Positions 8,792 to 18,697 are shown, counted from the stretch's first letter. The stretch: DNA of 64,000 bases from Croceicoccus hydrothermalis (GCF_022378335.1 NZ_JAIQCI010000006.1:186001-250000); one strand, 5' to 3'. The notes: generated by a model from the letters alone, not told the origin. A program made the numbers and translations.

Positions 8792-9604
8792 ATGCAGATC
8801 CCTTTCACCAAAATGCATGGCCTGGGCAATGATTTCGTCGTGCTGGACGCGCGCGAAACGCGCCTGCCGCCGCTCGGCCCGGCGACCGCTGCGGCGCTCG
8901 CCGACCGCCATACCGGCATCGGCTGCGATCAGCTCGTATTGATCGAACCCTCGGACCGCGCCGACTGGAAAATGCGGATTTTCAATGCCGACGGCAGCGA
9001 GGTCGAGGCATGCGGCAACGCGGCGCGTGCGGTCGGCATGCTGATCGGCGCGGCGGTGTCACTCGAAACGCTGGGCGGCGAAATCCACGCGGTGCCGGGC
9101 GACGACGGCGGCATCGCGGTCGACATGGGCGTGCCGCGTTTCGGGTGGCAGGATATTCCGCTCGCCTATGCGATGGATACGCTTTCGTTGCCGCTGGGTT
9201 GGGACGGTCTGGAAAATCCGGTCTGCGTCAATGTCGGCAATCCGCATGCCGTGTTCTTCGTCGGCGATGCCGATGCGGTGGCACTCGACACGCTTGGCCC
9301 GGTTATTGAAAACGATGCGGTCTTTCCCGAACGGATCAATGTGAATGTCGCCAATGTGACGGCGCGCGACGCGATATCGCTGCGCGTATGGGAACGCGGT
9401 GCCGGGCTCACGCGGGCGTGCGGAACCGGCGCGTGCGCGACCGCGGTGGCGGCGATGCGGCGCGGCCTGACCGACAGGGAGGTGACCGTCACCCTGCCGG
9501 GCGGCGCGCTTTCCATCCGGTGGAACGACGCCGACCGCATCACCATGACCGGGCCGGCGTCAATTGCGTTTACAGGGCAGTTCGATTGGGGCGATTACGC
9601 GTGA
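8792..9604 (+). CDS. dapF: Diaminopimelate epimerase
   Basis: Converts LL- to meso-diaminopimelate for lysine and peptidoglycan synthesis. The 270-aa protein starts MQIPFTKMHGLGNDFVVLDA, the family's conserved N-terminus, which fixes ATG 8792 over an in-frame start at 8762. The two catalytic cysteines are visible in EACGNAAR (Cys74) and TRACGTGACA (Cys210). Its last bases GTGA overlap the GTG start of mtaB, so it begins a translationally coupled operon with mtaB, ftsY and yciB/ispZ. Confidence 0.97.
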   Translation: MQIPFTKMHGLGNDFVVLDARETRLPPLGPATAAALADRHTGIGCDQLVLIEPSDRADWKMRIFNADGSEVEACGNAARAVGMLIGAAVSLETLGGEIHAVPGDDGGIAVDMGVPRFGWQDIPLAYAMDTLSLPLGWDGLENPVCVNVGNPHAVFFVGDADAVALDTLGPVIENDAVFPERINVNVANVTARDAISLRVWERGAGLTRACGTGACATAVAAMRRGLTDREVTVTLPGGALSIRWNDADRITMTGPASIAFTGQFDWGDYA

Positions 9605-10791
9605 GCGGGACGCAGATCGTGACGCTAGGTTGCCGCATGAATATCGCCGAAAGCGATAGCATCCGCGCCATGCTCGCCGACAGCCCGGATACCGTGGTCG
9701 TCAACAGCTGCGCCGTGACGGAAGAGGCGGTGCGTCAGACGCGCAAGGCGATCCGCCGCCTGCGCCGTGCGCGCCCCGATGCGCGCCTGCTCGTCACCGG
9801 ATGCGCCGCCGATATCGAACGCAGGCAGATCTCGGCAATGGACGAGGTGGACGGCATCGTCGCCAACACGGCAAAGCTCGATCCGCGAAGCTGGAACGTG
9901 CCCGCTGCGACCTCGGTGCGCCCCGATGTCGCCCATACGCGTGCCTTCATCGCGGTGCAGAACGGATGCGATCATGCCTGCACCTTCTGCGTCATTCCGC
10001 AGGGACGCGGACAAAGCCGGTCGCTCACCGTCGCGCAGGTGCTGCGCGAGGTGGAGAGCCATCTTGCCCTCGGTGCGCCGGAGATCGTGCTAACGGGCGT
10101 CGATGTGACCTCGTGGGGCGGCGATCTGCCGGGACGCCCGGTTCTTGGAACGCTGGTCGCTGCAATCCTCCATGCGTTTCCAAGGCTCGCCCGGCTTCGC
10201 CTTTCGTCGGTGGACGGGGCGGAAATGGACGATGCGCTGGCCGAACTCCTCATGCACGAGCCGCGTGTGATGCCGCATGTGCATCTCTCGCTGCAATCGG
10301 GGGATGACATGACGCTCAAACGGATGAAGCGGCGCCATTCGCGGGCGCAGGCGATCGCGCTCGTCGAACGGTTGCGATCCGCGCGCGCGGACATGGCGAT
10401 CGGCGCCGATCTCATCGCCGGCTTCCCGACGGAGAGCGCGGCCATGCATGCCTCCAACCTGTCGATCATTCGCGAATGCGGCATCGTGCACGGGCACATC
10501 TTTCCCTATTCGCCGCGCCCCGGCACCCCTGCCGCGCGCATGCCGCAGGTGGCGCCGCCGATCGTGAAACGGCGCGCCGCCGAATTGCGCGCGGCCGTTG
10601 CCGAAACGCGCGATGCATGGCTGCGCGGGCTTTGTGGCGGTGTGCACCGTGTGCTGGCCGAACGCGACGGCACCGGCCATGCCGAGAATTTCGCCCGGTT
10701 CCGCCTCCCCGACGGGGTCGCGGCGGGCATCATCGTCACCATGAAAGCAGGCGCGGTCGAAAACGGCCTCGTCACCGGGAGTATCGTATGA
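9601..10791 (+). CDS. mtaB: tRNA (N6-threonylcarbamoyladenosine(37)-C2)-methylthiotransferase MtaB
   Basis: Radical SAM enzyme (396 aa) expected to convert t6A37 to ms2t6A37 in ANN-decoding tRNAs. The N-terminal [4Fe-4S] cysteines sit in TLGCRMN, NSCAVT and VTGCAA. The radical SAM motif is CDHACTFC. The sequence GRGQSRS after it points to MtaB rather than MiaB or RimO. A TRAM-like C-terminus follows. The start is GTG 9601, overlapping the dapF stop (GTGA); the frame is open further upstream, but that part overlaps dapF. The stop overlaps the ftsY start (ATGA). Confidence 0.92.
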   Translation: MSGTQIVTLGCRMNIAESDSIRAMLADSPDTVVVNSCAVTEEAVRQTRKAIRRLRRARPDARLLVTGCAADIERRQISAMDEVDGIVANTAKLDPRSWNVPAATSVRPDVAHTRAFIAVQNGCDHACTFCVIPQGRGQSRSLTVAQVLREVESHLALGAPEIVLTGVDVTSWGGDLPGRPVLGTLVAAILHAFPRLARLRLSSVDGAEMDDALAELLMHEPRVMPHVHLSLQSGDDMTLKRMKRRHSRAQAIALVERLRSARADMAIGADLIAGFPTESAAMHASNLSIIRECGIVHGHIFPYSPRPGTPAARMPQVAPPIVKRRAAELRAAVAETRDAWLRGLCGGVHRVLAERDGTGHAENFARFRLPDGVAAGIIVTMKAGAVENGLVTGSIV

Positions 10792-11708
10792 GCGAAAGCT
10801 GGAAGGACCGCGTTTTCGGAGGATTCCGCAAGACATCGGCCCGGCTGTCCGAAAACCTGTCGGGAATAACCGGCGCCACGCGGTTGAGCGAGGATCAGCT
10901 CGACGAGCTGGAGGATGCGCTGATCCTGTCCGATCTCGGCCCGCGTGCGGCGATGCGCATTCGCGACCATCTTGCCGAAAAACGGTTCGAGCGCGGCGCG
11001 GACGAACGCGCGATACAGGAAGCCGTCGCCGAACAGATCGCCGAAATCCTGCGCCCTGTGGCAAAGCCGCTCGACATCGTGGCCTTTCCCCGGCCTCAGG
11101 TCATCCTGGTCATCGGCGTGAACGGTTCGGGCAAAACGACCACGATCGCAAAGCTCGCCCATCTGTTTCAGGAACAGGATTATTCGGTCATGCTGGCCGC
11201 CGGCGACACGTTCCGCGCCGCCGCCATCGGACAGTTGAAGGTGTGGGCCGACCGGCTCGGCATCGATATCGTGACCGGCCCCGAAGGCGGCGACCCGGCA
11301 AGCGTGGTGTTCGACGGGGTAAAGGCCGCGACGCAGCGCGGCATCGACACGCTCATCGTCGATACCGCCGGACGCTTGCAGAACAAGCGCGAATTGATGG
11401 ATGAGCTGTCCAAGATCCGCAAGGTGCTCGGCCGGCTCAATCCCGAGGCGCCGCATGACGTGCTGCTCGTGCTCGACGCGACGAATGGACAGAACGCCCT
11501 CCAACAGGTGGAGGTGTTCCAGCAGAGCGCGAACGTCACCGGCCTCATCATGACGAAGCTTGACGGGACGGCGCGCGGCGGCGTGCTTGTCGCCGCGGCG
11601 CAGCAATTCGGGCTGCCCATTCATGCCATCGGGGTGGGCGAACGGATCGACGATCTGCGCCCCTTCGATCCCGATCTTGTCGCCCGCGTCATCGCAGGGA
11701 TCGCCTGA
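10788..11708 (+). CDS. ftsY: Signal recognition particle receptor FtsY
   Basis: SRP receptor GTPase (306 aa) that brings ribosome-SRP complexes to the membrane translocon. It starts MSESWKDRVFGGFRKT, with an NG domain showing the P-loop GVNGSGKTTT (about 110-119), VDTAGRLQNK and TKLDGTARGG. The acidic A domain of the E. coli protein is absent and only a short amphipathic N-terminus remains, as in other alphaproteobacteria. The start overlaps the mtaB stop and the last base is shared with the yciB/ispZ start (TGATG). The partner Ffh is encoded at 5251-6720. Confidence 0.97.
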   Translation: MSESWKDRVFGGFRKTSARLSENLSGITGATRLSEDQLDELEDALILSDLGPRAAMRIRDHLAEKRFERGADERAIQEAVAEQIAEILRPVAKPLDIVAFPRPQVILVIGVNGSGKTTTIAKLAHLFQEQDYSVMLAAGDTFRAAAIGQLKVWADRLGIDIVTGPEGGDPASVVFDGVKAATQRGIDTLIVDTAGRLQNKRELMDELSKIRKVLGRLNPEAPHDVLLVLDATNGQNALQQVEVFQQSANVTGLIMTKLDGTARGGVLVAAAQQFGLPIHAIGVGERIDDLRPFDPDLVARVIAGIA

Positions 11709-12379
11709 TGGAGCAGCGCCCCGCCCCCGCCCATACTCCGGAGCCGAAGCGCAAGTCGGGCCTGCTCAACCTCGCCATCGATTACGGGCCGCTTCTCGTT
11801 TTCTTCGTCGTCTATCGCTGGGCCAGCCCGGACGACGACGGCAATGCGGTCGGCGAGGTGATGGCGGTGGTGAAGGGAACGATCGCCTTCATCGTCGCCG
11901 CCCTTGTCGCGCTCGCCGTATCGAAGTGGAAGCTTGGCCACATAACGCCGATGCTGATGCTTTCGACCGCGCTGATCGTGTTTTTCGGCGGGCTGACGAT
12001 CCTGTTTCAGGATCCGGTGTTCGTGCAGGTGAAGCCGACGATCATCTACTCGCTCTTCGCCGCCGCGCTCCTCATCGGCGTCTGGCGAGGCAAGGCCTTG
12101 CTGAAATACCTTCTCGACGCTGCGTTCGAGGGGCTTTCGGATCGCGGCTGGATGAAATTGTCGCGCAACTGGGGCTTTTATTTCATCGGCCTTGCCGTGC
12201 TGAACGAGGTTCTGCGCGCGGCGCTGTCCTTCGACAGCTGGCTGGCGATGAAATTCTACGTCTTCATGCCGCTCTCGTTCCTGTTCACTTTCAGCCAGTT
12301 GCCGATGATGATGCGCGAGGGGCTGGGCGGGGATGCTGCCGGAGAGGCGATGAACGAGCAGCCGCCCACCGGGGAATGA
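11708..12379 (+). CDS. yciB: Inner membrane protein YciB / septation protein A family
   Basis: A 223-aa polytopic protein (about five to six hydrophobic segments) starting with a charged/proline-rich stretch, then GLLNLAIDYGPLLVFFVVYR, the family signature. The motifs ILFQDPVFVQVKPTIIYSLF and FPYVFMP-like KFYVFMPLSF fit the IspZ/YciB family linked to cell division and envelope synthesis. It is the last gene of dapF-mtaB-ftsY-yciB, and its ATG shares a base with the ftsY stop. In alphaproteobacteria this gene often lies behind ftsY. Confidence 0.92.
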   Translation: MEQRPAPAHTPEPKRKSGLLNLAIDYGPLLVFFVVYRWASPDDDGNAVGEVMAVVKGTIAFIVAALVALAVSKWKLGHITPMLMLSTALIVFFGGLTILFQDPVFVQVKPTIIYSLFAAALLIGVWRGKALLKYLLDAAFEGLSDRGWMKLSRNWGFYFIGLAVLNEVLRAALSFDSWLAMKFYVFMPLSFLFTFSQLPMMMREGLGGDAAGEAMNEQPPTGE

Positions 12380-12394
12380 TCCGGCGCCCGCCCG

Positions 12395-14323
12395 CTAGAT
12401 CTTGAGCTGGCTGCCCAGTTCCACGACGCGATTGGTCGGCAGGCGGAAGAATTCCATCGCGCTTGCCGCATTGCGCAGCATCCAGGCGAACAGCTTTTCC
12501 CGCCACAGCGCCATGCCGGGCTTGTCCGCGCTCAACAATGTCTGACGCGAGAGGAAGAAGCTCGTCTGCATCATGTCGAAGGGGGCGCCGCACATCTCGA
12601 TCGTCTTGAGCGCGCGCGGCACGTCGGTTTCCTCCAGAAATCCGAAATGCAGCGTCACCTTGAAGAAGCTGTCGCCGAACTGTTCCACATAAGAGCGGTG
12701 GCCCGCATCGACGAAGGGCACATCCTCGATGATCACGGTCAGGATCACGACCCGTTCGTGCAGCACCTTGTTGTGCTTGATATTATGGAGCAGCGCGGAC
12801 GGCACGCCGGCGTTCGCACTGGCCATGAAAACCGCCGTTCCCGGCACCCGCGCGGCCGAATTATGTGCCGATTTCGCGAACACGCCGATGGGGATCGATT
12901 CCACCGCCATGTTTTCCTTCATCAGCGCACGGCCCCGGTTCCACGTCGTCAGCAAGGTGAAGATCACCAGCCCCATCACGAGCGGCACCCAGCCGCCATC
13001 GGGAATCTTCGTAAGGTTCGCGCCGAGATAGGCCGCGTCGAGGAGGAAGAACACGAGGAGCAGCGGGGCTGCCTGCCACCATTTCCAGTGCCACAGCTTC
13101 AACAGCACGACGCCAAGCAGGAAATTGTCGATCATCATCGCCCCCGTCACCGCGATGCCATAGGCGGCGGTTAGGTTCGACGAACGCTGAAACACCACGA
13201 CCAGCAAAAGCACCGCGGTCATCAGTGCCCAGTTCACCAGCGGGATGAAGATCTGCCCCGCATGCAGCGAGGTATGCTTGATCGTCATGCGCGGCACGAA
13301 ACCGAGCTGTATCGCCTGCTGCGTGACGGAGAACGCGCCGGAAATGACCGCCTGGCTGGCGATCACCGCCGCCATCGACGCGATGATGAGCAAGGGCCAT
13401 TGAAACCAGTCGGGCGCGAGATAGTAGAACGGGCTTTCCAGCGCGGCGGGATTGCGCAGAAGCAGCGCGGCCTGCCCCAGATAGTTCAGCGTCAGCGCCG
13501 GCAGCACCAGCGTCATCCACGATACGCGGATCGGCGGGCGCCCGAAATGGCCCATGTCGGCATAGAGCGCCTCCGCCCCCGTCACGGCGAGCACCGCGGC
13601 ACCCATGGCGAGAAACCCGCGCAGCGGATCGGCAATGAACATAGACACCGCATAATGCGGCGACAGCGACCACAGCACGTCGGGCATGCGGATGATACTG
13701 GCAAAGCCGAGCACCGCGATGGTGCCGAAATATACGAGCATGACCGGCCCGAACAGCTTCGCCACGCGCGCCGTTCCGCGCGACTGGATGAAGAACAGCC
13801 CGACGATGATGCCCATCACGAGCGGCACGACGAAATCCTTCATCCCCGGCGAATAGACGGCCAGCCCCTCGATCGCGCCGAGCACGGAGACCGCCGGTGT
13901 GATCATCGAATCGCCATAGAACAGCGCGGTCGCGAATACGCCCATCAACACGACGAATTTCGTCACGCGCTTGTCCTTGCGCATGGCCCCCTGAATAAGG
14001 GCGATGAGCGCGAGGCTCCCCCCCTCGCCCCGGTTGTCGGCGCGCATGATGATGGTGACGTATTTGATCATCACGATCACGATCATCGACCAGAACATCA
14101 GGCTGATGATGCCGAACACGTGCAGCTGATCGAGCGGGAGCGGATGGTGCCCGGCAAAGGTGTCGCGCATCGCGTAAAGCGGGCTGGTGCCGATATCGCC
14201 GAACACGACGCCGATCGCGCCGACGGCGAGTTTCAGGACGTTCTTTTCGTGGCTGCGATGCTGATCAGCCGGGAGCCCGGCGGGCAGCGTCGGAGAAGTC
14301 TCGCCCTTGGCGGTCTCGCTCAT
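12395..14323 (-). CDS. kup: Low-affinity potassium transporter Kup
   Basis: KUP/HAK/KT-type K+/H+ symporter (642 aa) of the inner membrane. The family signature [19 protein letters not shown] is at the N-terminus, followed by about 12 membrane segments and a cytoplasmic C-terminal domain ([20 protein letters not shown]). Length and motifs are complete. The start ATG at 14323 is preceded by GGCAGGAG. It converges with yciB with a 15-base gap and lies in the same direction as the ccm operon but 124 bases upstream of its last gene's end. Confidence 0.97.
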   Translation of the reverse strand: MSETAKGETSPTLPAGLPADQHRSHEKNVLKLAVGAIGVVFGDIGTSPLYAMRDTFAGHHPLPLDQLHVFGIISLMFWSMIVIVMIKYVTIIMRADNRGEGGSLALIALIQGAMRKDKRVTKFVVLMGVFATALFYGDSMITPAVSVLGAIEGLAVYSPGMKDFVVPLVMGIIVGLFFIQSRGTARVAKLFGPVMLVYFGTIAVLGFASIIRMPDVLWSLSPHYAVSMFIADPLRGFLAMGAAVLAVTGAEALYADMGHFGRPPIRVSWMTLVLPALTLNYLGQAALLLRNPAALESPFYYLAPDWFQWPLLIIASMAAVIASQAVISGAFSVTQQAIQLGFVPRMTIKHTSLHAGQIFIPLVNWALMTAVLLLVVVFQRSSNLTAAYGIAVTGAMMIDNFLLGVVLLKLWHWKWWQAAPLLLVFFLLDAAYLGANLTKIPDGGWVPLVMGLVIFTLLTTWNRGRALMKENMAVESIPIGVFAKSAHNSAARVPGTAVFMASANAGVPSALLHNIKHNKVLHERVVILTVIIEDVPFVDAGHRSYVEQFGDSFFKVTLHFGFLEETDVPRALKTIEMCGAPFDMMQTSFFLSRQTLLSADKPGMALWREKLFAWMLRNAASAMEFFRLPTNRVVELGSQLKI

Positions 14324-14447
14324 CGGATACTCCTGCCATGGGGGCGCGCGTGCAACGTATTGCCGGCAACAAATGCCAGTCGGGCCATAGCGGATCGCCG
14401 CTTAGCAGCGAGCGAACCACCCGGCAAGCAGGCGCGTTCGTGGCTTG

Positions 14448-15140
14448 TCATGGCACACCCTGCGCCGAACCCGGCGGCGGCGGCGACTCGGGACCATCTG
14501 CCGGAACGCGCCCATCCTGCATCGCGATCAGCGCGTCGAGCTGTCGCAGCTGCGCATCGAGAACCGGGCCGAGCGGCGATGCGGCGATGGCGGGGCGAGC
14601 GCGCAGCCGCGCCCAAGTCTCGCGCGCCTCGGCAAACTGCCCCGATTGCGCCTGCGCCAGCCCGGTAAAGAACGCCGGTCCCGGAATGCCCGGCGCCAGG
14701 AGCGCGGCCCGGCGATAGGCGAGCGAGGCCGCCGGGGTCAGCATCCCCTGCGCATGGCCGACGAGCGCGTTACCGAGCGCGAGCCACAATTGCGGATCGT
14801 CGGGCGTTTGCCGGATCGCACCGCGAAGCAGGCCCGCCGCCGTGCCATATTGCCCCTGCCGGGCCAGAGCATCGGCGGTGATGAGATAGTTCGAGCCGGA
14901 CCCGAAATCCGCGCTCATCGCCTTGCGCAATTCGATGAGCGCGGCCTGCCCGTCATCGCTCTCCGCAATCGGTTGCCCCGGCGCGCCGGCAAGCCCCGGA
15001 CTGCCCTGCACCGCATAGCCGGCAAGCCCGAACAAGAGCGCCGCCGCGGTGATCTCGCGCCCGCCACGCGGCATATTCAGCACGAAATTCAGCGCCAGCC
15101 ACACCGCCACGGCGGCCCCGATGATTACGATCCAGCTCAT
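14448..15140 (-). CDS. Cytochrome c maturation protein CcmI-like (membrane TPR protein)
   Basis: A 230-aa protein with N-terminal membrane segments (SWIVIIGAAVAVWLALNFVL and a second at about 35-50) and a TPR-like region (YLITADALARQGQYGTAAGL). It ends in a proline-rich tail. CcmI holds apocytochrome c for the heme lyase complex. The start at 15140 is chosen because it forms an ATGA overlap with the ccmH stop; the frame is open upstream only as a shadow of ccmH. It is shorter than many CcmI proteins. It is the last gene of the ccm operon. Confidence 0.85.
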   Translation of the reverse strand: MSWIVIIGAAVAVWLALNFVLNMPRGGREITAAALLFGLAGYAVQGSPGLAGAPGQPIAESDDGQAALIELRKAMSADFGSGSNYLITADALARQGQYGTAAGLLRGAIRQTPDDPQLWLALGNALVGHAQGMLTPAASLAYRRAALLAPGIPGPAFFTGLAQAQSGQFAEARETWARLRARPAIAASPLGPVLDAQLRQLDALIAMQDGRVPADGPESPPPPGSAQGVP

Positions 15141-15574
15141 GCCCTGCCCCCGCCCGAGCGCGCGCCTTTCCGAAAGCGCCGGCGCAGCAACAACGCGGCC
15201 AGCGCGGCCAGCACCACCGGCGCGGCGAACAGCGGCCAGGTCAGTGGCTTCAACACAGGCTTGTAGCTGATGTAATCGCCATATCTGTCGACCAGCCATG
15301 CGCGGATCGCCTCCGGCTCCTCGCCCGCGGCGATGCGCATGCGAACCTGGCTGCGCATGTCGCCAGCCATCGGCGCGTCGGAATCGGCGATGGACTGGCT
15401 CTGGCACCGCACGCAGCGCAGCGTTTCCATAAGCGCCTGCGCCTCGGCCTCCTGCGCCGGATCGTCGAGCTGCGTATAGGCGTAGGGCGCGGGCGGCATG
15501 GTGTCCTGCGCCGCGGCAACGGGCGCGACGGCGGCGAGCGACAGCGACACGAACGCGAGGATTGCTCGGGTCAT
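15137..15574 (-). CDS. ccmH: Cytochrome c-type biogenesis protein CcmH (CcmL)
   Basis: A 145-aa thiol-disulfide protein that reduces apocytochrome c. It has a signal peptide (MTRAILAFVSLSLAAVAPV, AAA), the active-site motif LRCVRCQSQSIADSDA, and a C-terminal membrane anchor (about 105-127) followed by basic residues. The start at 15574 overlaps the ccmG stop (ATGA) and gives a normal signal peptide; an upstream in-frame start would lie inside ccmG. Confidence 0.95.
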   Translation of the reverse strand: MTRAILAFVSLSLAAVAPVAAAQDTMPPAPYAYTQLDDPAQEAEAQALMETLRCVRCQSQSIADSDAPMAGDMRSQVRMRIAAGEEPEAIRAWLVDRYGDYISYKPVLKPLTWPLFAAPVVLAALAALLLRRRFRKGARSGGGRA

Positions 15575-16131
15575 AGCGGCTCTTTCGCCTTGCGCCATTC
15601 GGACATGATCTGCGCGACGTCGCGCTCCATGATGGGGCCCATATGCTGATACCGGATCATGCCGTCGCCATCGATGACGAAGGTTTCGGGCACCCCGGAC
15701 GACCCGATGCCGAGCTGCACCGCGCTCACGTCGTCCTTGCCGATGGCACGATAGGGGTTGCCGTTACGCTCCAGAAACTGCGCGATATCCTCGCTTCGGT
15801 CCCGGATGGCGACGCCGTCGATGGGCACACCCTGCGCGGCGAGGGTATCGAGCTGCGGCGCCTCCACGGCGCAGGGCACGCACCAGCTCGCGAAGATATT
15901 GAGCAGGCGCGGCTCGCCCGTCGTGAAATCGGCGCGCGACAGCCCCGGCGTGCCCTCCACGCCGGCGGGGAGCGTGAATTGCGGAAGCGGATTGCCGACC
16001 ATCGCGCTGCGCACGTCGCGTTCCCCCGGCGCCATCAGCCCATAGGCGACAAGCGCAACGAAACCGATAAACAGCGCAAGCGGGAGCCATATGGTCCAGC
16101 GCGACCGGCGCTCATCCATCGGCGCGCTCAT
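15571..16131 (-). CDS. ccmG: Thiol:disulfide interchange protein CcmG (DsbE)
   Basis: A membrane-anchored thioredoxin-like protein (186 aa) that passes electrons to CcmH for apocytochrome c reduction. It shows an N-terminal anchor (IWLPLALFIGFVALVAYGLM) and the thioredoxin fold with active site ASWCVPCAVEAP. The cis-proline region is SSGVPETFVIDGDG. ATG 16131 overlaps the ccmF stop (ATGA) and is preferred; MDERR at 16119 is a possible second start. Confidence 0.95.
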   Translation of the reverse strand: MSAPMDERRSRWTIWLPLALFIGFVALVAYGLMAPGERDVRSAMVGNPLPQFTLPAGVEGTPGLSRADFTTGEPRLLNIFASWCVPCAVEAPQLDTLAAQGVPIDGVAIRDRSEDIAQFLERNGNPYRAIGKDDVSAVQLGIGSSGVPETFVIDGDGMIRYQHMGPIMERDVAQIMSEWRKAKEPL

Positions 16132-18083
16132 GCCTGCGCCTCGCGATATTCGCGCCTCTCGTCGAGCCGTGCACGGATGGCGCGCTGTTTCCAGTCGGCC
16201 ACCAGCCGCCCGATAAGCGCGAGCAGACCGCCCAGCGCCACCATCAACCCGCCCAGCCAGATCAGCGTCACGAACGGTTTCCACCACAGCCGCAATTGCC
16301 AGCGCCCGCCGTCCGCCTCCTGTCCCAGAACGGCATAAAGCTGCCCGTTCCAGCGTGTGGCGAGCGCCGATTCGTTCGTGGCCGTCGGCGGCGCAAAGAA
16401 ATTGCGCGCCTGCGGGCGAAGCACGACCGGCGCTCCGCCGCGATAGCGCGCCGTCATCGTCCCCTCCAAAGCGGTCCAGTTGGGGCCGGCGATCGGTTCG
16501 ATTTTCGAAAGCGTCACGTCCCACGGGCCGACCGCGACCGTATCGCCGATGGCGGCGGCGGCCAGCCGCTCGGTCGTAAAGGCGGCGTTGCTGGCCATTC
16601 CGGCAAGCGCGACGGCGAGCCCGAAATGCCCGACCACCATGCCCCACACCGCGAGCTTTACCCGGCGCGGATTGCGGCCCACCACCGGCAAGACGCTCGC
16701 CACCGCCAGCATCGCCGCCAGCGCGAGGCCGAGCAGCGGCAGGATACCGATCCCCGGCGCGAGGATAAGCGCCGCGGCCAACACAATACCGAATATCGCC
16801 ACAGGAGCGATCAACCGGCGCCCGACGCGCGCAAAGCGATCCTCCCGCCAGCGCAGCAGCGGCCCGATCGCCATCACCACAACCATCGGAAAGGCGAAGA
16901 TCGCACCGACCGGATTGAAATAGGGTGGTCCCACCGACACGCGCACGCCGAACGCCTCGGTCAGGATGGGATAGAGCGTACCGACCAACACGATGCCGAG
17001 AATGGCGGTCAGCGCGACATTGTTGAACACCAAAGCCGCCTCACGGCTGCTCCACGCGAATTGCTTGCCCTCGTTCACGGTGGAGGCGCGCAGGCCGAAC
17101 AGCACCAGCGCCCCGCCGATATAGAGGCACAGAAGCGCGAGGATGAAGCTGCCGCGTTCCGGGCTGACCGCAAAGGAGTGCACGCTGGTCAGAACGCCGG
17201 AGCGTACGAGGAACGTGCCCACCATCGACATCGAAAACGCCACGACGCCCAGCATGATCGTCCATATCCGCAACGCATCGCGCGCGGCCAGCACGCTGAC
17301 CGAATGGAGCAGTGCCGTCGCGGCCAGCCACGGCATGAGCGAGGCATTCTCCACCGGGTCCCAGAACCACCAGCCGCCCCAGCCCAGCTCGTAATAGGCC
17401 CAGTAGCTGCCCGCCGTGATCCCGATGGTCAGGAATATCCACGCGCCCAGCACCCAGGGCCGCATCGCGCGCGCGAGTTGCGGCCCGACCTGCCGCGTCA
17501 TCAAGGCACCCACGGCAAAGCTGAACGCCACCGAAAGCCCGACATAGCCGAGATAAAGCGTGGGCGGATGAAACGCGAGGCCGAGATCCTGCAACAGCGG
17601 ATTGAGCCCCGCCCCCACCCGCGCCGCCGGTTCGAGCCGGGTGAACGGGTTGGAGGAAAACAGCAGGAAGGCATAGAAACCGAGGCTCACGAACGCCTGC
17701 GCGGCGAGCGTGGCCAGCATCGTGCGTTCGGGCAGCCGCCGTTCGACGAGTGCGATCCCCGCGCCCGAAAGCGCCATGACCGTAACCCAGAGTAGCATGG
17801 AGCCTTCGTGATTGCCCCATGTGCCCGCCAGCTTGAACACGAACGGCTTGTCCACATGGCTATTCGACGCGACCAGCAACACCGAAAGGTCGGTGCGCAG
17901 GAACAGCCATATCAGCGCAAGGAAGGACAGCGTCACCAGCACGCCCTGCATCACCGCGACAGGGCGCACCGATCCGGCGAACCCGGCCCCCGCCTCGCGG
18001 AGCGACAACAGCCCGGTAAACAGCTGAAGCAACGCGAACGCCGCCGCAAACCACAGCAGCGCAAGGCCGAGTTCCGCAATCAT
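16128..18083 (-). CDS. ccmF: Cytochrome c heme lyase subunit CcmF
   Basis: Large polytopic protein (651 aa) that attaches heme to apocytochrome c together with CcmH/I. The tryptophan-rich periplasmic WWD motif is clear (GWGGWWFWDPVENASLMPWL), and conserved features such as FHPPTLYLGYVG and HSFAVSPERG are present. Start and stop both form ATGA overlaps with ccmE and ccmG. Length matches the family. Confidence 0.97.
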   Translation of the reverse strand: MIAELGLALLWFAAAFALLQLFTGLLSLREAGAGFAGSVRPVAVMQGVLVTLSFLALIWLFLRTDLSVLLVASNSHVDKPFVFKLAGTWGNHEGSMLLWVTVMALSGAGIALVERRLPERTMLATLAAQAFVSLGFYAFLLFSSNPFTRLEPAARVGAGLNPLLQDLGLAFHPPTLYLGYVGLSVAFSFAVGALMTRQVGPQLARAMRPWVLGAWIFLTIGITAGSYWAYYELGWGGWWFWDPVENASLMPWLAATALLHSVSVLAARDALRIWTIMLGVVAFSMSMVGTFLVRSGVLTSVHSFAVSPERGSFILALLCLYIGGALVLFGLRASTVNEGKQFAWSSREAALVFNNVALTAILGIVLVGTLYPILTEAFGVRVSVGPPYFNPVGAIFAFPMVVVMAIGPLLRWREDRFARVGRRLIAPVAIFGIVLAAALILAPGIGILPLLGLALAAMLAVASVLPVVGRNPRRVKLAVWGMVVGHFGLAVALAGMASNAAFTTERLAAAAIGDTVAVGPWDVTLSKIEPIAGPNWTALEGTMTARYRGGAPVVLRPQARNFFAPPTATNESALATRWNGQLYAVLGQEADGGRWQLRLWWKPFVTLIWLGGLMVALGGLLALIGRLVADWKQRAIRARLDERREYREAQA

Positions 18084-18550
18084 TTCGCCTGCGCCTCATA
18101 GGTTTCGGCGACGATTTCGCGCTGCTGCGCCTCGGTCATGTCCTGCAACTCGCGCGGCATGTAATTCTCGTCATGCTTGGCAAGCAGGTTGGTGGCGACG
18201 AATGCGGTCGGCTCCATCGTCCCTTCGGCGACGACACCCGACCCTTCGACGAAAAGGTCGGGAACGATGCCGGAAAACCGCACCGGTACGGATGCCTGCC
18301 CGTCGGTCACGGTGAAACGGATCGTCACCCCGTCGTCCAGCGTTTCGATCGAGCCGTCCGCGACCATCCCGCCAAGCCGCACCGCCTGCCCCGGTTCGGG
18401 CGGATCGGACACGATGTCGGACGGAACGTAGAAATAGCTCGCCTGATTGCGAAGCGCATAGGCCGCCAGCAACCCCGCCCCGATCAGCACGCACAGCGCG
18501 ACGATCACCAGCACGAGCCGCTGATGCTTGGGTTTGAGAGACGCGCTCAT
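18080..18550 (-). CDS. ccmE: Cytochrome c maturation heme chaperone CcmE
   Basis: A 156-aa periplasmic heme chaperone anchored by one N-terminal segment (LVLVIVALCVLIGAGLLAAY). The beta-barrel region includes VRLGGMVADGSI and VRFSGIVPDLF. The heme-binding histidine lies in LLAKHDENYMP, the usual HxxxY arrangement. The start at 18550 overlaps the ccmD stop (ATGA); the longer upstream frame covers ccmD. Confidence 0.96.
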   Translation of the reverse strand: MSASLKPKHQRLVLVIVALCVLIGAGLLAAYALRNQASYFYVPSDIVSDPPEPGQAVRLGGMVADGSIETLDDGVTIRFTVTDGQASVPVRFSGIVPDLFVEGSGVVAEGTMEPTAFVATNLLAKHDENYMPRELQDMTEAQQREIVAETYEAQAK

Positions 18551-18687
18551 TTCCCGCGCGCCCGGTCGCGGCGGCGTTCGGCGCGCCGCATCGCGACCCA
18601 TGCCCATCCCGCGGTCACGAACGTACCGCCAATGCCCACCGCATAGGCCGCAAAGACAAACGGCCATTGATCCAGCCCTTCGCTCAT
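18547..18687 (-). CDS. ccmD: Heme exporter protein CcmD (46 aa)
   Basis: A very short membrane protein, MSEGLDQWPFVFAAYAVGIG then a continuing hydrophobic segment and a strongly basic tail (RRAERRRDRARGK). This is the standard CcmD make-up: one membrane helix with a cytoplasmic positive end, needed to release holo-CcmE. It sits where expected, 10 bases after ccmC and overlapping ccmE by ATGA. Confidence 0.9.
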   Translation of the reverse strand: MSEGLDQWPFVFAAYAVGIGGTFVTAGWAWVAMRRAERRRDRARGK

Positions 18688-18697
18688 GACGGCACGT

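Noticed and set aside
6998-8911. 637-codon minus-strand frame opposite the GGDEF-EAL gene
   Set aside because: The plus-strand protein has intact domain motifs; the antisense frame has none.
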